DNA of 64,000 nt, taken from contig JBCAML010000020.1 of NCBI GenBank assembly GCA_038503075.1, positions 1,240,001 to 1,304,000 of the forward strand, written 5' to 3'. Positions 49,578-60,000 of the stretch are shown one piece after another. The notes below the pieces were generated by a model. That model was not told the origin of the DNA. It saw only the letters and a program-made list of their open reading frames with translations, and searched no databases. The DNA is from Gyromitra esculenta (taxonomy: Eukaryota; Ascomycota; Pezizomycetes; Pezizales; Discinaceae). A program made the position numbers and the translations under genes. The first letter of the stretch is position 1. Every line of letters begins with the position of its first letter.

Positions 49578-50705
49578 ATGCATTCTTCACGGGAATCAAA
49601 GTTGAGAGCCAAGGCGTTGAAGAAAAGGAAATTGCAGGAGGAGAGGGATAGAAAGCGAAAGGAGTTGGAAGATGCTGGGCTGCCACTAGGGGAGCTGGGG
49701 AAAGAAGTAATAATACCAAAGGAACCACTTGAGTTTCTTTCCACCCAAGTCAGAAGAGATTTTATAATATATCGTTCTCCAACGGATCCAGCACAATTTG
49801 TGGCCTTCGAGAATAAAGATAACCGTCTACCAGCTTGTGGTGCGGATGCGGATGGTGACGCTGCACTCCAAGCTTCCCTAAACCAAGAATTCCAGGGAAT
49901 CACCCCTTATTATGATAGGAATACAGAAAAATCTACAATGTATGTTCAAAGAATTTCAGTGCCACCTAAGGGACCCTCGGATGAAGAAAAAAAGATTGCG
50001 ATGAAGTCCCGACCCGTCCGGTTCCCTCTCCTCACTGTGGAATATCCTGATAGTGGGATCAAGTACTCACTCATTGGGACTGACGGTTTAATGCAATGGT
50101 TCTTTGAACTCTTAACTCCAGAAGCAAGGATCATTGATGTTGGCCCAATGGTTGATGTTTCGTTTGGGACATCCGTCGGCTCGATTCGTGACAACAAATT
50201 CTTCTCACACGAGTTAGCAGCCTTGCATTGGAGGACTGTCAGTCTACACAGGCGTCTAGAGAGAATCCTATTCAGTGGGACCCCTCGTAATGCTTGCCCA
50301 GCAGGGAATCTGAAGTGTAGAGACCACTTCTATGTTAAAGTCGTCTTGACTGTTGATGAAACTGGGGCTGACCCGTTGAATGGCTCGGATACACGATACA
50401 CCAGACACGTTATCTGCGAGAATATGATGCTCTGGCAAGTCTTTGAATCCCTGACAGGGGTGAAGCCGGACGATAGAACGGTCCTTATACAATTACGGCA
50501 CGGCTCTAGTGATCGAGGGCTTCCAGCTAGGGCCGGTCCGTACTCATATGGACGAGCGAAATTACAAAAGACGCTTAACATGTATCTTGCGTGGTACAGA
50601 AATGCGTACATAGAGCCAGAGGGCGGGATTATGGTTAAAAAATTGTCGCTCATGCCGTTTGAGTCAGAATGGCACTCTAAAAGATATAGCGAAACCGCCC
50701 CCTAA
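49578..50705 (+). CDS. Single-exon hypothetical protein, 375 aa
   Basis: A continuous frame from ATG 49578 (context AACAATG, preceded by a TATA-like element about 160 bp upstream) to a TAA at 50703-50705. I do not recognise the family. Residues ~4-45 are strongly charged and Lys/Arg/Glu-rich (LRAKALKKRKLQEERDRKRK), likely a helix with nuclear-localisation character. The rest has mixed globular composition: a segment RRDFIIYRSPTDPAQFVAFE near 60-80, YSLIGTDGLMQWFFELL near 165, and a Tyr/Arg-rich end. There is no signal peptide or transmembrane helix. Length, codon composition and ordered hydrophobic pattern argue for a real gene. Start and single-exon structure are reasonably secure; function unknown. 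Confidence 0.7.
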   Translation: MHSSRESKLRAKALKKRKLQEERDRKRKELEDAGLPLGELGKEVIIPKEPLEFLSTQVRRDFIIYRSPTDPAQFVAFENKDNRLPACGADADGDAALQASLNQEFQGITPYYDRNTEKSTMYVQRISVPPKGPSDEEKKIAMKSRPVRFPLLTVEYPDSGIKYSLIGTDGLMQWFFELLTPEARIIDVGPMVDVSFGTSVGSIRDNKFFSHELAALHWRTVSLHRRLERILFSGTPRNACPAGNLKCRDHFYVKVVLTVDETGADPLNGSDTRYTRHVICENMMLWQVFESLTGVKPDDRTVLIQLRHGSSDRGLPARAGPYSYGRAKLQKTLNMYLAWYRNAYIEPEGGIMVKKLSLMPFESEWHSKRYSETAP

Positions 50706-51474
50706 ATTAGGGTTGGCGAATGGGTTCGATGTATAGAAATACACAGCAAATGAAGGAGACAAAGGGTTAGGGAGGTATCGAAGCATGAATTAGGTGGGCG
50801 AGCACTTTTACCCCCTAAGTGCGATGCTATAACCCAGAATACATGGTAGTGGAAAAACTCTCTCCGCAACTATTGGAAACCAAAAAGCAGAAAATGCGAA
50901 ATGATCTCATCAATTTCTAATTTTTGTATAATAGCTTACCTTCAACCCATACAAAGCCTTTATAAATTGAATGACTTTGAGATTCTTATTATAGTGGCTT
51001 AGTTGGTGATAAAACGTCGTGCAAACCACACGCGGTTCAATTTCTATATCCGCCCAACTCATGTGCGCTGGCTAAAGCTAAAGTAAAAATCGGTACTAAA
51101 TCCCTCTCGATCTCTGTTTCTCCGCGCTTCTTAGTCGTTGATAAACCCGCCCCTGGATCTTTAAGCCTCAGCTCTACTTTCCCCACCAAGCTTTCCTAAA
51201 CCTAGTCTATATGCTTAAATTTCAGTCTAAAACTATCAGAAACTCTACCTAGAAATGTGTTACTTGTTCATGAGACATCACTCGACGGGCACATGATGCC
51301 AAGACCGATAACAGGTCAAAGAAAAATGATTCTTTGAAACTTTGTTTCATCGTATTCTCCGAACCCTGATTTCATATAACTCTCCTATTGTCCAACGTTA
51401 TTTTATTAAAATATAGTCTCCTCCTCCGCCCCCTTATGTCTTTCTGAACGCACGGATATATTCTGGACTTGAAC
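50706..51474. other. Intergenic spacer
   Basis: AT-rich sequence with no open frame of note. The 3' end is CT-rich, consistent with the leader of the downstream gene. Confidence 0.4.
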
Positions 51475-52308
51475 ATGACTTCTTCGCTCGGTATCCTCCG
51501 ATGCTTTATTCTCCTCCTTACACTCAGAGAGCCTCCCTTCGTAACCATCAACAGATCTGACTTCGGTTTACCACCCAAAAGCATCGATACCATCGCCTTT
51601 ACCCGTTACGAAATACCATGGCTCAGTACATATGAATTTAGTAGACAAAAGTGTCTCGCTGGCTCGGAGAATATCGCCCATATCCAAGCTGCAGTAAATG
51701 AGCAAATCAGGTCGATAAAGTCAAAGAGCATCCAGAAAATCAATTCTCTGAACCTCTCGAAAGCTACGGTAGATGAGCAGTTCCGACTAATCAGGTTAAA
51801 AGGGCTGCACGGCATCGAGAAGATCAACTACCTAAACATCTCAACAGCTATAGTAGGCGAACAAATCAAGTCGATAAAGGCCAAGAGCCTTCACGGCATT
51901 CATAGAATCAGTTCCTTGGACCTTCCAACAAGAGCTACAGTAGACAAACAAATCAGATCGATAAAGTCCAAAGGCCTTCATGAAATCCAGAAGATAACCT
52001 CCTTGGACCTTTCAAAATGCTGCATTAGCATCTATGGAACTCGTTTGGTGGTCTGTAGAGAGGAAGCGAAGGCGATGTACGGCTCAGTCGAAAAATGGGT
52101 CCGCAAACAGACTCGTCCCGGTGGGCCCATACAAAGAGGGGCTCGGAAGGGGGTTATTGAAGGGATTGTTAAAGGAATGATTGCAGTTAGGTGGTTGGAA
52201 TATTTGAGTGGAGAAGAAGTGCGGACGTTTATGGGGGACCTCTTCGAGTGGGCGTCGGGTGAGCTGTGTTTGTGGTTGGAGAGGGCAACGTTAGTTGGTT
52301 ATTATTGA
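51475..52308 (+). CDS. Hypothetical protein with four 28-residue helical repeats
   Basis: A single frame from ATG 51475 to the stop at 52306-52308 encodes 277 aa. Residues ~6-16 (GILRCFILLLT) are hydrophobic and could be a weak signal or anchor. The centre has four imperfect repeats of about 28 residues (84 bp). Their consensus is ATVDEQIRSIKSKGLHEIQKI followed by SLDLSK, starting at DNA positions of about 51690, 51765, 51850 and 51935. Spacing and sequence place Ile/Leu every three to four residues, so each unit is probably an amphipathic helix. The C-terminal third is a different region with Arg/Gly and Trp (WVRKQTRPGGPIQRGARKG, FMGDLFEWASG). I do not recognise the family. It could be surface-acting or a scaffold, but nothing in the sequence settles this. 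Confidence 0.6.
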   Translation: MTSSLGILRCFILLLTLREPPFVTINRSDFGLPPKSIDTIAFTRYEIPWLSTYEFSRQKCLAGSENIAHIQAAVNEQIRSIKSKSIQKINSLNLSKATVDEQFRLIRLKGLHGIEKINYLNISTAIVGEQIKSIKAKSLHGIHRISSLDLPTRATVDKQIRSIKSKGLHEIQKITSLDLSKCCISIYGTRLVVCREEAKAMYGSVEKWVRKQTRPGGPIQRGARKGVIEGIVKGMIAVRWLEYLSGEEVRTFMGDLFEWASGELCLWLERATLVGYY

Positions 52309-52892
52309 TGTACGAAGTATTTGTGATTGTGCTCTTGATCTATATTTTCTTTGTTATTTTGCCTGTAGTTGGGTATGAGTAGATGGTTTATGGAGATACC
52401 GATGATAGTATCTGAACGTCAGTCCGTGGATGAAATTGGTTTGGAAAAGTGTAGTTGGTTTGAGAGGTTCGCGCTATCAATGTAGTTTAGATAATATCAA
52501 TAAAAATGTGGGATTCCGAGCACAAACCTCAGTATGCGATTACCAATCCCGGGGTCTTTCAATTCTTGCCACACTCTGTTTAATAAAATCCTTTGTTGCT
52601 AGCTAGCAGATAACCCTTAAATACGGCAGACCATTTGGGAGCAGATCAGGAGCCGAGTGCTTGATCATGAAGACCTCCGTCGGCAAATACCGACATTTTG
52701 AGCTTAAGGTGTTTAGAATGATATGAAATTACCGCTTTTTATTTACAAAATAAGAAACCCAAAACCCGAAAAAAGAAAATAGAAAAATAGAAAAAGAAAA
52801 AAGAAAAAAGAGTACCGCAAAATGGAAACCTTAGCCCTACGTAGATTCCAAGCCCACCACCCACCTCACCTTTCGTGAGATATACGAAAGGT
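52309..52892. other. Intergenic spacer; left end of the duplicated segment
   Basis: Contains the sequence around 52600-52680 (GAGCAGATCAGGAGCCGAGT region) that recurs at about 54480-54545. A-rich tracts at 52740-52815 probably belong to the 3' end of the minus-strand gene. Confidence 0.45.
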
Positions 52893-53567
52893 TTAAGTCA
52901 AACCATCAAAAGGATAAAACATCGCAGGAATTGTCTCCGTTTCGAGATAACTACTAACTGCCTTTTGGACGAGATCCCATACCGTGAGAAACCATCCATC
53001 AATTCTCCCCGTATTGTTTATAACCCACGGCCCTAAATTCTTTTCGAATTTTTTCCTCTTGGCACTGAGGGTCTTTGACGCCCATTTCCAAGCGGATCCA
53101 TCGGGGTTTAAGCTCCCGTTAGCGTGTCTCATTACGACATACGTGATGATTTCGAGGTTTGTGCGGCTAGAGATGAGGCAGATCTCGCTGATGTAGGGAG
53201 TATCAACCAGGATGGCGGTGGAATTAATGAATGGAGTATCCGAAATGTTAAGGCCATCGAAGCAAAATTCGCTGCTGGCTCTAGAGCCAGCCTCCGTCTC
53301 CTTGAAATAAATTTTATCGCACTTTGACCCAGCGAGGCTCTGCTTTCTGCAGCCGGCCTCAATGTTGATGCAGAGGTTGTTAACCTCAGAAGTGGTTGGA
53401 ACCACTTCGCATTCGTGGGTTTTCTGGAACCCTTCAAGGGTAGTGATCGTATTACCAATCTTGATGGCCGCAGGGCCAATAACTATGAGCGAGCGATCGA
53501 TACCGCTGCTGGGCAGGTGAATACAGGGTGTCCTGACTGAGAGGAGAAGGAAAAAAAAACCGTGAAT
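52893..53567 (-). CDS. Cysteine-containing secreted-like protein, apparent start codon ATT
   Basis: The frame runs from about 53567 to the TAA at 52893 (224 aa). It contains no ATG before residue ~145 (MRHANG). The best N terminus is HGFFFLLLSVRTPC, a typical signal-peptide core, directly preceded by an ATT codon at 53565-53567 in the context CATCACATT. A TATA-like element (CTATAAAAG on the minus strand, near 53765) and an ATG-free leader lie upstream. A single ATG-to-ATT change is the simplest reading; initiation at AUU or a missed exon 1 (CTCTCAG could serve as acceptor) are alternatives. The mature part has seven cysteines, N-glycosylation-like NIS/NST/NGS sites and no known domain. A decayed paralogue lies at about 54.9-55.4 kb. 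Confidence 0.5.
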   Translation of the reverse strand: MHGFFFLLLSVRTPCIHLPSSGIDRSLIVIGPAAIKIGNTITTLEGFQKTHECEVVPTTSEVNNLCINIEAGCRKQSLAGSKCDKIYFKETEAGSRASSEFCFDGLNISDTPFINSTAILVDTPYISEICLISSRTNLEIITYVVMRHANGSLNPDGSAWKWASKTLSAKRKKFEKNLGPWVINNTGRIDGWFLTVWDLVQKAVSSYLETETIPAMFYPFDGLT

Positions 53568-53739
53568 GTGATGGGATGAGATCCTCTGGCGATGAATATG
53601 TTTAAATTTAAAAGTGTTATTTGAATAACTGGTTGGTGAATTGATGGATGAAGCAAAATCCGCTCAAAATACTGATGGATTGGAGGAGTTAGGAGTTCTG
53701 AATGATTGTCTTAGGAGATGAAAGAAGAGGATAGGATGA

Positions 53740-53775
53740 AGATGGAGGAGAATGAAATCGCTTTTATAGTGGATC
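53740..53775 (-). promoter_or_regulatory. TATA-like promoter of the secreted-like gene
   Basis: On the minus strand CACTATAAAAGCG is followed by a CT-rich transcription-start-like stretch, about 200 bp before the proposed N terminus. No ATG lies between it and the coding region. Confidence 0.45.
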
Positions 53776-54024
53776 ACTGGCTGATATTTTTCGCCGATCC
53801 TTGGCGCGTCGACGTTCTCCATTCTATGCAAATGTTGGGTTGAGTGGTTTTTTTTTTTGGTTCAGCTCATTAATCGGAACTAGTACTGAAGCTATGTATG
53901 GCAATACAAAATACGCCAACCACATATTTCCATCTCCTTTCTTACACCCCATCTCCTTGACCACCAGTCCAAAGTCTACGCTTTCTTCTCTCCAAAATAT
54001 AAAAGAATAAAAATAGAAAAATAA

Positions 54025-54459
54025 CACAAACAGAACAGACAGGTCGAGTGGTTCGAACTGAGCGAGATCTATCTTTTATTTATTTACTACCTATTTCCAA
54101 ATTATATATCGTTTGCTATTCTCAATGGTGATAGAAACTATGGCACCCAGCACCCCATCGTCTTCGAAGCCATATGCATTAAAGCAACAATTAATCTATC
54201 CAAACTAAGAGCAAAGCAAGATAATGCTCTCCACGCCGAAACAGTCACCCGGAGCCTCGATAAGCTTCAGCTCCTCCGTCTAGTCTATCGCTACCTTTCA
54301 TCGCCACTTTCCAACCCTCCGCCGCTATCTCACCACAAATACTTACCGTCCTATCCTGCGCTGCTCCAACCCACTGTACACACCCCACCCTCTACTAGAT
54401 CCCTTCATATAACCCCTCAATCCGACCAAAACGGCTCTTTCGATCTAGACGCCATCTAA
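54025..54459 (+). CDS. Unrecognised open frame B, copy 1 (no ATG)
   Basis: An open frame of 144 codons runs from the TAA at 54022 to the TAA at 54457-54459 and lacks an in-frame ATG. Readable segments include RNYGTQHPIVFEAICIK, LSKLRAKQDNALHAETVT, SLDKLQLLRLVYRYLSSP and a Pro-rich tail ending SFDLDAI. The related frame at 55648-56004 has matching residues in the same phase (QD..(L/V)H.ETV....DKLQLLR..Y). Both copies are therefore likely to derive from a real protein-coding exon. The start may lie in an upstream exon or have been lost. ATG codons at 54125 and 54140 are in another frame that stops at once. Family unknown. Confidence 0.4.
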   Translation, partial: HKQNRQVEWFELSEIYLLFIYYLFPNYISFAILNGDRNYGTQHPIVFEAICIKATINLSKLRAKQDNALHAETVTRSLDKLQLLRLVYRYLSSPLSNPPPLSHHKYLPSYPALLQPTVHTPPSTRSLHITPQSDQNGSFDLDAI

Positions 54460-54859
54460 AATCTTTTGTTACTAGTTATTAGCGAACTCTTAAACAGAGT
54501 TGGCGGCTTACGAGCTGGCCAGGAACCGAGTGCTCAACCATGAAGTAATTCGAACTTTTTTTTTTTGTTTGACTCGTTAATTCTAACCAGCACTTAAGTT
54601 ATAACAATTCAAAATCAAAATCATCCAGTCTTCTCTCCTTGCATATCCTTCTTCAATACTTCGGACTCGGCAGTTAGCACTGGGTATGAACTGAAATGAA
54701 ATTATCGCTTCTTACTGATAAGATACAAATTGTAAATAAAAAGAAGAAATCCCCCTTTGATTATCCATAGGTCCTTCTAGTACAATTTAGTACAACCGGG
54801 ACAACGCGGGCAGAACGGCCTACCTAAACCCAATCAGGACTAAGATTTTACAGAAGCCA
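54460..54859. other. Left part of duplicated segment, copy 2
   Basis: Sequence at about 54480-54545 (GCTGGCCAGGAACCGAGTGC region) matches about 52600-52680, and 54690-54740 (TGAAATTATCGCTT) matches 52720-52750. No coding region of its own. Confidence 0.5.
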
Positions 54860-55430
54860 CATTCGTAACAGCACCCTGAAATTCCCTCTTGATGGTGGCC
54901 TCGAATGTATCTAAGATTGCTTCATCAATCATCTATGCCCCAGGATCGTAAGAGTCTCGTAATCTTACCACCGAAAGTCGCCGATATACCAACAATTCGG
55001 CTAGGGCTCGTGCTCTTAGTGACAACATATTTTACCCCCCGAAGTAGGTACGATCAGAGATCATGCATCCCTCACTGTCATAACAAGTATGAATCGAGCT
55101 ACCCGTAGAGTTTTTGAACGGAGTTTCCATACTAGAACTAATGTCTAAAGCAAATTATGTTGCTGGCCCTAGTTTTCATCTCCCGCATGAGATAGAGCTC
55201 GTAGCATTGCGAGTCAGCAAGATTCTGTTGCTCGCTGCCTTTATTAACAATAATAGAAACATCACTGTCTCAGAGAGTGGCAGGGATCATTTCACACCTG
55301 TGGCTTTTCTTGAATTTATCAAGACCCAGTCTCCTATCTTTCGATTTTCAACCGACTGCCCTTTCAAACACCGTTTCAACATTAGCAACCCATTTTTCTC
55401 TCTCTAGAGATTGAGTTTGTTTGGCCATAG
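54860..55430 (-). pseudogene. Decayed paralogue of the secreted-like gene
   Basis: The plus strand here aligns in order with 52990-53480. For example, AACGGAGTTTCCATACTAGAAC matches AATGGAGTATCCGAAATGTTAAG, and TGTGGCTTTTCTTGAA matches CGTGGGTTTTCTGGAA. On the coding (minus) strand the aligned frame contains TAG stops where the intact copy has sense codons near its FCFDGLNIS segment. The level of divergence is high, so the duplication is not recent. Boundaries are approximate. Confidence 0.55.
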
Positions 55431-55647
55431 CGGAATTGGTGACGGCGAGGGGTAAACCAAAGTAACCGTTAGGTAAGTTGACGTATGCCCTCGAAATCGA
55501 AACAATGTGGATGAGGTGTTTAAGGATTCTCTAGGATGACATAGTGACGAAGGATAGATGCTTGATTGTCCCGAAAGACAATATCGATTGCTGCGGTGAA
55601 ATTTCAGAATAAAATTGGCCAGTAGATGAAAACGGAGGATGACCTGA

Positions 55648-56004
55648 TTTTCTTCCATCGTCTCTCAAAGCGACGCGAATCGCGATATCCAACACCTCGA
55701 AGTTTCAACAACAAGAATAAGTACACATACCCATTCAATCGGCCGCAAGGCCAAAGAAAATAGACAGGACAAAGTAGTGCACGATGAGACGGTTGTCCAG
55801 AACCCCGACAAGCTTCAGCTCCTTCGTCCCATCTATCATCATCCCCCATCACCATTTTCTACTCTCTCCCACCCTTCAAAATTTACAACTCGAACCGGCC
55901 CTACCTTACGACGGATACCCTTAGCAATCCCTCTTCTCCAGCCCACTCTACGCGCTTATCCTACCATCTCCCTAACCCCTTCGTATAGCCCCTCGGCCCA
56001 ATGA
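55648..56004 (+). pseudogene. Unrecognised open frame B, copy 2
   Basis: An open frame of 118 codons between TGA stops, again without an ATG. It aligns with 54025-54459: SQSDANRDIQHLEV with NGDRNYGTQHPIVF, and QDKVVHDETVVQNPDKLQLL with QDNALHAETVTRSLDKLQLL. After that it diverges into a Pro/Ser/Thr-rich tail. It may be the 3' exon of a gene or a relic. Confidence 0.4.
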
Positions 56005-56227
56005 AAGCAGCTTCAAACACGATTCTCGGCACTGAGTTCTCCAAACCCAACTAACGGCCGATAGCAGATAGCACCACCACCAAAGAAAAGCCATCGCCTC
56101 CTGGCAAACCAATATACACATACAACCTCACCCAAAACACACTCCGAACACTCCGAACACTCCGAACACATCAACCCTCCACCTCAAGCAATACAAAAAC
56201 CTACCGCCACCACAACAAAAAATAATT
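56005..56227. other. Spacer between duplication and tRNA
   Basis: CA-rich sequence with three tandem ACACTCCGA units near 56140-56165. Nothing coding. Confidence 0.4.
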
Positions 56228-56308
56228 TGAATGGAGTGAGGATCGAACTCACGCGGGTTGCCCCACTAGCACCTGAAGCTAGCGCCATAACCACTCGGCC
56301 ATCCATCC
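56228..56308 (-). tRNA. tRNA-Leu (anticodon CAG)
   Basis: On the minus strand, 81 nt folds as a class II tRNA. The acceptor stem is GGATGGA/TCCATTC (one G-U pair) with discriminator A. The D arm is in TGGCCGAGTGGTT, which also matches the A box. The anticodon arm is CTAGC-TTCAGGT-GCTAG with anticodon CAG. A variable arm contains GGGCAACCC, and the T arm is GTGAG-TTCGATC-CTCAC, matching the B box. There is no intron. It reads leucine CUG codons. Confidence 0.93.
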
Positions 56309-57026
56309 AGAATCTAAATGACATACATGATAGAAACCCTTGAACGGACTGGTTGTAGTTATACGGCCACGTGTGGTGAAGTTATCTTTTGTGGGTGCGT
56401 TGGTTGGAAGTTAAGTTCGTTAGAATGCCAGCATATTTTATGGCTTGGCGTACTGTTTTGCATCGACGGTCACTCGAGGGTCGAGGTGGCCGTAAAAATT
56501 ACGGAGTAGTTCAGGAGACGAGTGATATCTTGTGATACAATTTTGCTTGGCGCTGTGCTACAGGGTCAAATAGTCAGCCATAACCCGCTACCAATTCCCC
56601 ATCACCATCCTATTTATATTATCCCCATAACTTTTGTACAAACCTCCTCGCATGCCACCCCACTATCGTACCCATTTTCACCCAACCTTCATATAGAAGT
56701 GTAATACGTACACGCCAAAGCCAAAACTACCGGAGAGAGAGCCCAAGATACACAACGAAAGAGAAATTTCCTAAGTACTTAGTATGTATGCCGCAGACAT
56801 AAATTAGAACCATAGACACCGAACAAAACCAGTTGTCAAAACATGAATAGAAGATGAAAGAAGCTGAAGAAACGAACAAACAAAAAAAGTAAACCTAATC
56901 CAATTTGAACCCAAAATTTGTGCAGCGATTAAAAAAAATGGGAAGGGAAAAAAAGAAACCCGAAAAACAGAATATCCACATAAAACACAGCCCTGAACCA
57001 TACACTATCTATTACCACCAAACCCA
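56309..57026. other. Intergenic spacer
   Basis: No supported gene. A-rich sequence near 56880-56960 probably includes the 3'UTR of the minus-strand gene ending at 57027. Confidence 0.4.
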
Positions 57027-60000
57027 TCAACTATTGAACCCCAATATCCTCCTCAATCTAGTAAATTTCTTTCTCTTCTTCACCGCCACTCGTTCCCCGT
57101 TCTCTATCCTCACACCGCTTATACCTACCCCCTCATGGCCCATTCCCACTTCCTTTGCATTAGCTAGTCCACCAGAAATATGCGTCGTCGTCGCTCCCCG
57201 GTTGCCCCCTACCCATATACCCTCTTTCTCCTGCTGCGCCGGTTTCGACCCTGGCTTCTTCCCAATCACGCCTTTCCCGCCCGACATCTCCTTCCCTATC
57301 TCCTTATCCACTACGCCAGTTCCCGCGGCCGCAATTATGTCCTCCATCTCATCCGGTAGCACCATCTCTGATTTCTTCTTTCCTTTTTTCGAGAACATGC
57401 CCCAGAAACCCTTTTTCCCTCCTTTCGACTTAACAGCAGCCCCATTTGTACTAGCCGAGTCTGTGCATTTCCTCAACTTCCCTCCGCTGCCACTTGCGCC
57501 ACCAGGAAGTTCGTCGTCGCTATCACTTGCAAAGCGACTTTTAAAGGGTACTTTCTGCCGTGAGCCAGGACTATCGGAATCAGAGTCTGCAAACCGAGAT
57601 TTTGGTTTCGCTGCTAGTATTCCTGCACCGTTCCGGAGGGAAGTACGCATCCCACCACTCTCTGTGATGGAGCTCTTGCTGAGCTTCCCTGTGTCACCGG
57701 CTCGTGTAGGAGCTGAATCGTAGGAATTTGAAGAAGCATTACGCATACTACTCATCATACCTGTTCGCCTTTCCCAAGGCCTTATTCTTCGGAAAGAACT
57801 TTCAGACAAAACCGACGCTGCATCGTCATCATCAGTGGCGCCGTCATCGGAGAAGGACGCGATCGATGAAGAAGAGCTTGAATATTGCTGCTGGACGGGC
57901 TCTGATTGTGCTCGGGACTTGCTATTACTAGCCCCGTTAGTGGCTGTATTTCTAGCTGTAGAGCTCTTCGAGAAATCAGGAGGTAGTGGTGGATCGTCTT
58001 TGTAGGTACGAGTAAATTTTGTTTCCATTCCCTGACTCGGAGAGGAGGGGGGCAACCTAGTAGCAGCGACTACAGAGCCGCTTCGAGGTCGTACAGCTGA
58101 CAAGGGGACGGCATCAAGGTTATCTGACACTGTGGGTGCGGGTATCTCCAAACTGGTAGTAATGATGGTGAGATCTTCATGGGCGTCGGAGTAAATACTA
58201 TCGCCGCTGAGAGAGTCGGAGTCGCTATCTTTATTTACGCCTCCTGTTCTCCATTCAGGTGTTTCTCCATTGGCAATAGCATCGATGCTGAGGCCGTGGC
58301 CATAATAACCATCCTCAACACTAGAAGGGAAGCCACCAGGAAGGTACACCTCTTGTTTCTCTTCTTTTGGCGTCGGTAAGATCAACACTAGTTCCGGTAC
58401 ATTAATTGCCCTCTCCGGGGTTGGTTCTGGCGTCGTCGCACCCTTCCCAGTAACTTCGTCATCGAGTTTCTTCTCTATTGTCTTGCCCAATGGTGCTTGC
58501 CTACGCGGCCACCTCATCACACTTCCGGTATCTACCCCTTCCAGGTCCTCTGTGCTGCTATTACTGGTCGGCGGGCTAGGCGCTAACACAGTCGGTACCA
58601 TCCCACTCCCCGCAACCCCACTAGTATTACCCTTCCCGATTCTCCTAAAATCCAGTAGCTTCCTAGGTGCATCATCAAGTCCTGATACTAGCGGCGGTCG
58701 GGAATATGCCGAGAAAGATGCGATACTATCTTCATCCGAGAAACTAACCCTACCCTTCTTGGTTGAGCCAATTTCACTATGAGCGTTGGCCACCGGGATT
58801 GCTATCGTAGTGAGTCCAGAGGCTTCCTGGGAGGGGGACGACGATATGGCATGCTTGAGAGCAGATTTAGCGGGTGATACGGAGCGCGGCGGTGGTGCAT
58901 GTTTAGGCGGTGTTGTCTTTAGACGGGATAGAGAAAATTTTGTTCGTGATGGGGAATGTGAGGCTGTGCGGGTTAATACGTCGTGGGTAGGCGCTAGTTC
59001 CTGCGTAAGGGAATCGTTCGAAGGCAACAGTAGATTCGTTGTATAGGATGGCTGTTTACCCTTCCCATTCATCTTCCTATTTTGTGCATTACTCCCCCTC
59101 GACTCTCTAGCCGATCCTTTCTTCGAAAAATCGAAGGTATCCTCAAACTCCTCACCAGAGTCCTCTAGTATTTTCGTTGGTATTCTCTTCACCTCCATAT
59201 CCACAGTATCATCTTCGGCGATACTCTCCAACTCGCTTAAGGTAAGGCTATTCACGCTATCACCATGGTCATCTTGACCTAGCCGTGCGACCCCACCTGA
59301 TGCGAGAGGTAGCTTCTGAAGAGCCCTGCGTTTGGACCCCATAGGTACGTCGGAATCTGAAGCGCGGCGACGATGAGACCCGCTACCAGAAGTAGAGTCG
59401 CGAAGAGATCTGCGGGAGAGCATAGAACCAGTACTTATTGATGCCGCCTTTTTCTCTTTTGGGGCGGCCTTCTTCGAGAGTGATCGGGACCCACGCATGG
59501 TCGTGGGAAATGAACGCGTGCTTGTGTTACTTCTCAGCGAAGCTAGCCTACCAAACCCATTATCATCATCGTCACCATCGGCGCTGCTCTCCTCCGCCGA
59601 CCATTCCTGTTTCCTCTCCGCCCCTGCTTTTACCCTTTGTGTTGGTACAGCCAGCCTCTTTCCCTCCATTTCTACACTCCCCCTTCGAACAGGGCTCCTC
59701 TTCCGAAACTTTCTTTCGGTTAAACTCCCGCTGCTAACTCTCCTTTGCATCTGTGACCTCTGGTCCGAATCGCTTTGAACGCTCGAATAGCTATCCCGCC
59801 GCTTCAACATCCTTTTCGTCGGAATACTCCCCGTACGCTGCTCCGAAGGTGTAGGAGAAGCAGAGGCATTGCGTAAGGCCGCACCGGCGGCAGCAGCGGC
59901 GAGAGAGGGTGTAGTGGGACGATAGACAGCTGTTGCGGCTATTAAGGCGGATGCTGAGGGGGGTTGCTGCGAGACGTTAGCGAATGAAGTGTGGGAAGGG

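Noticed and set aside
54125..54205. ATG-initiated frames at 54125 and 54140
   Set aside because: They stop within about 30 codons, and the duplicated copy supports a different phase as the coding one.
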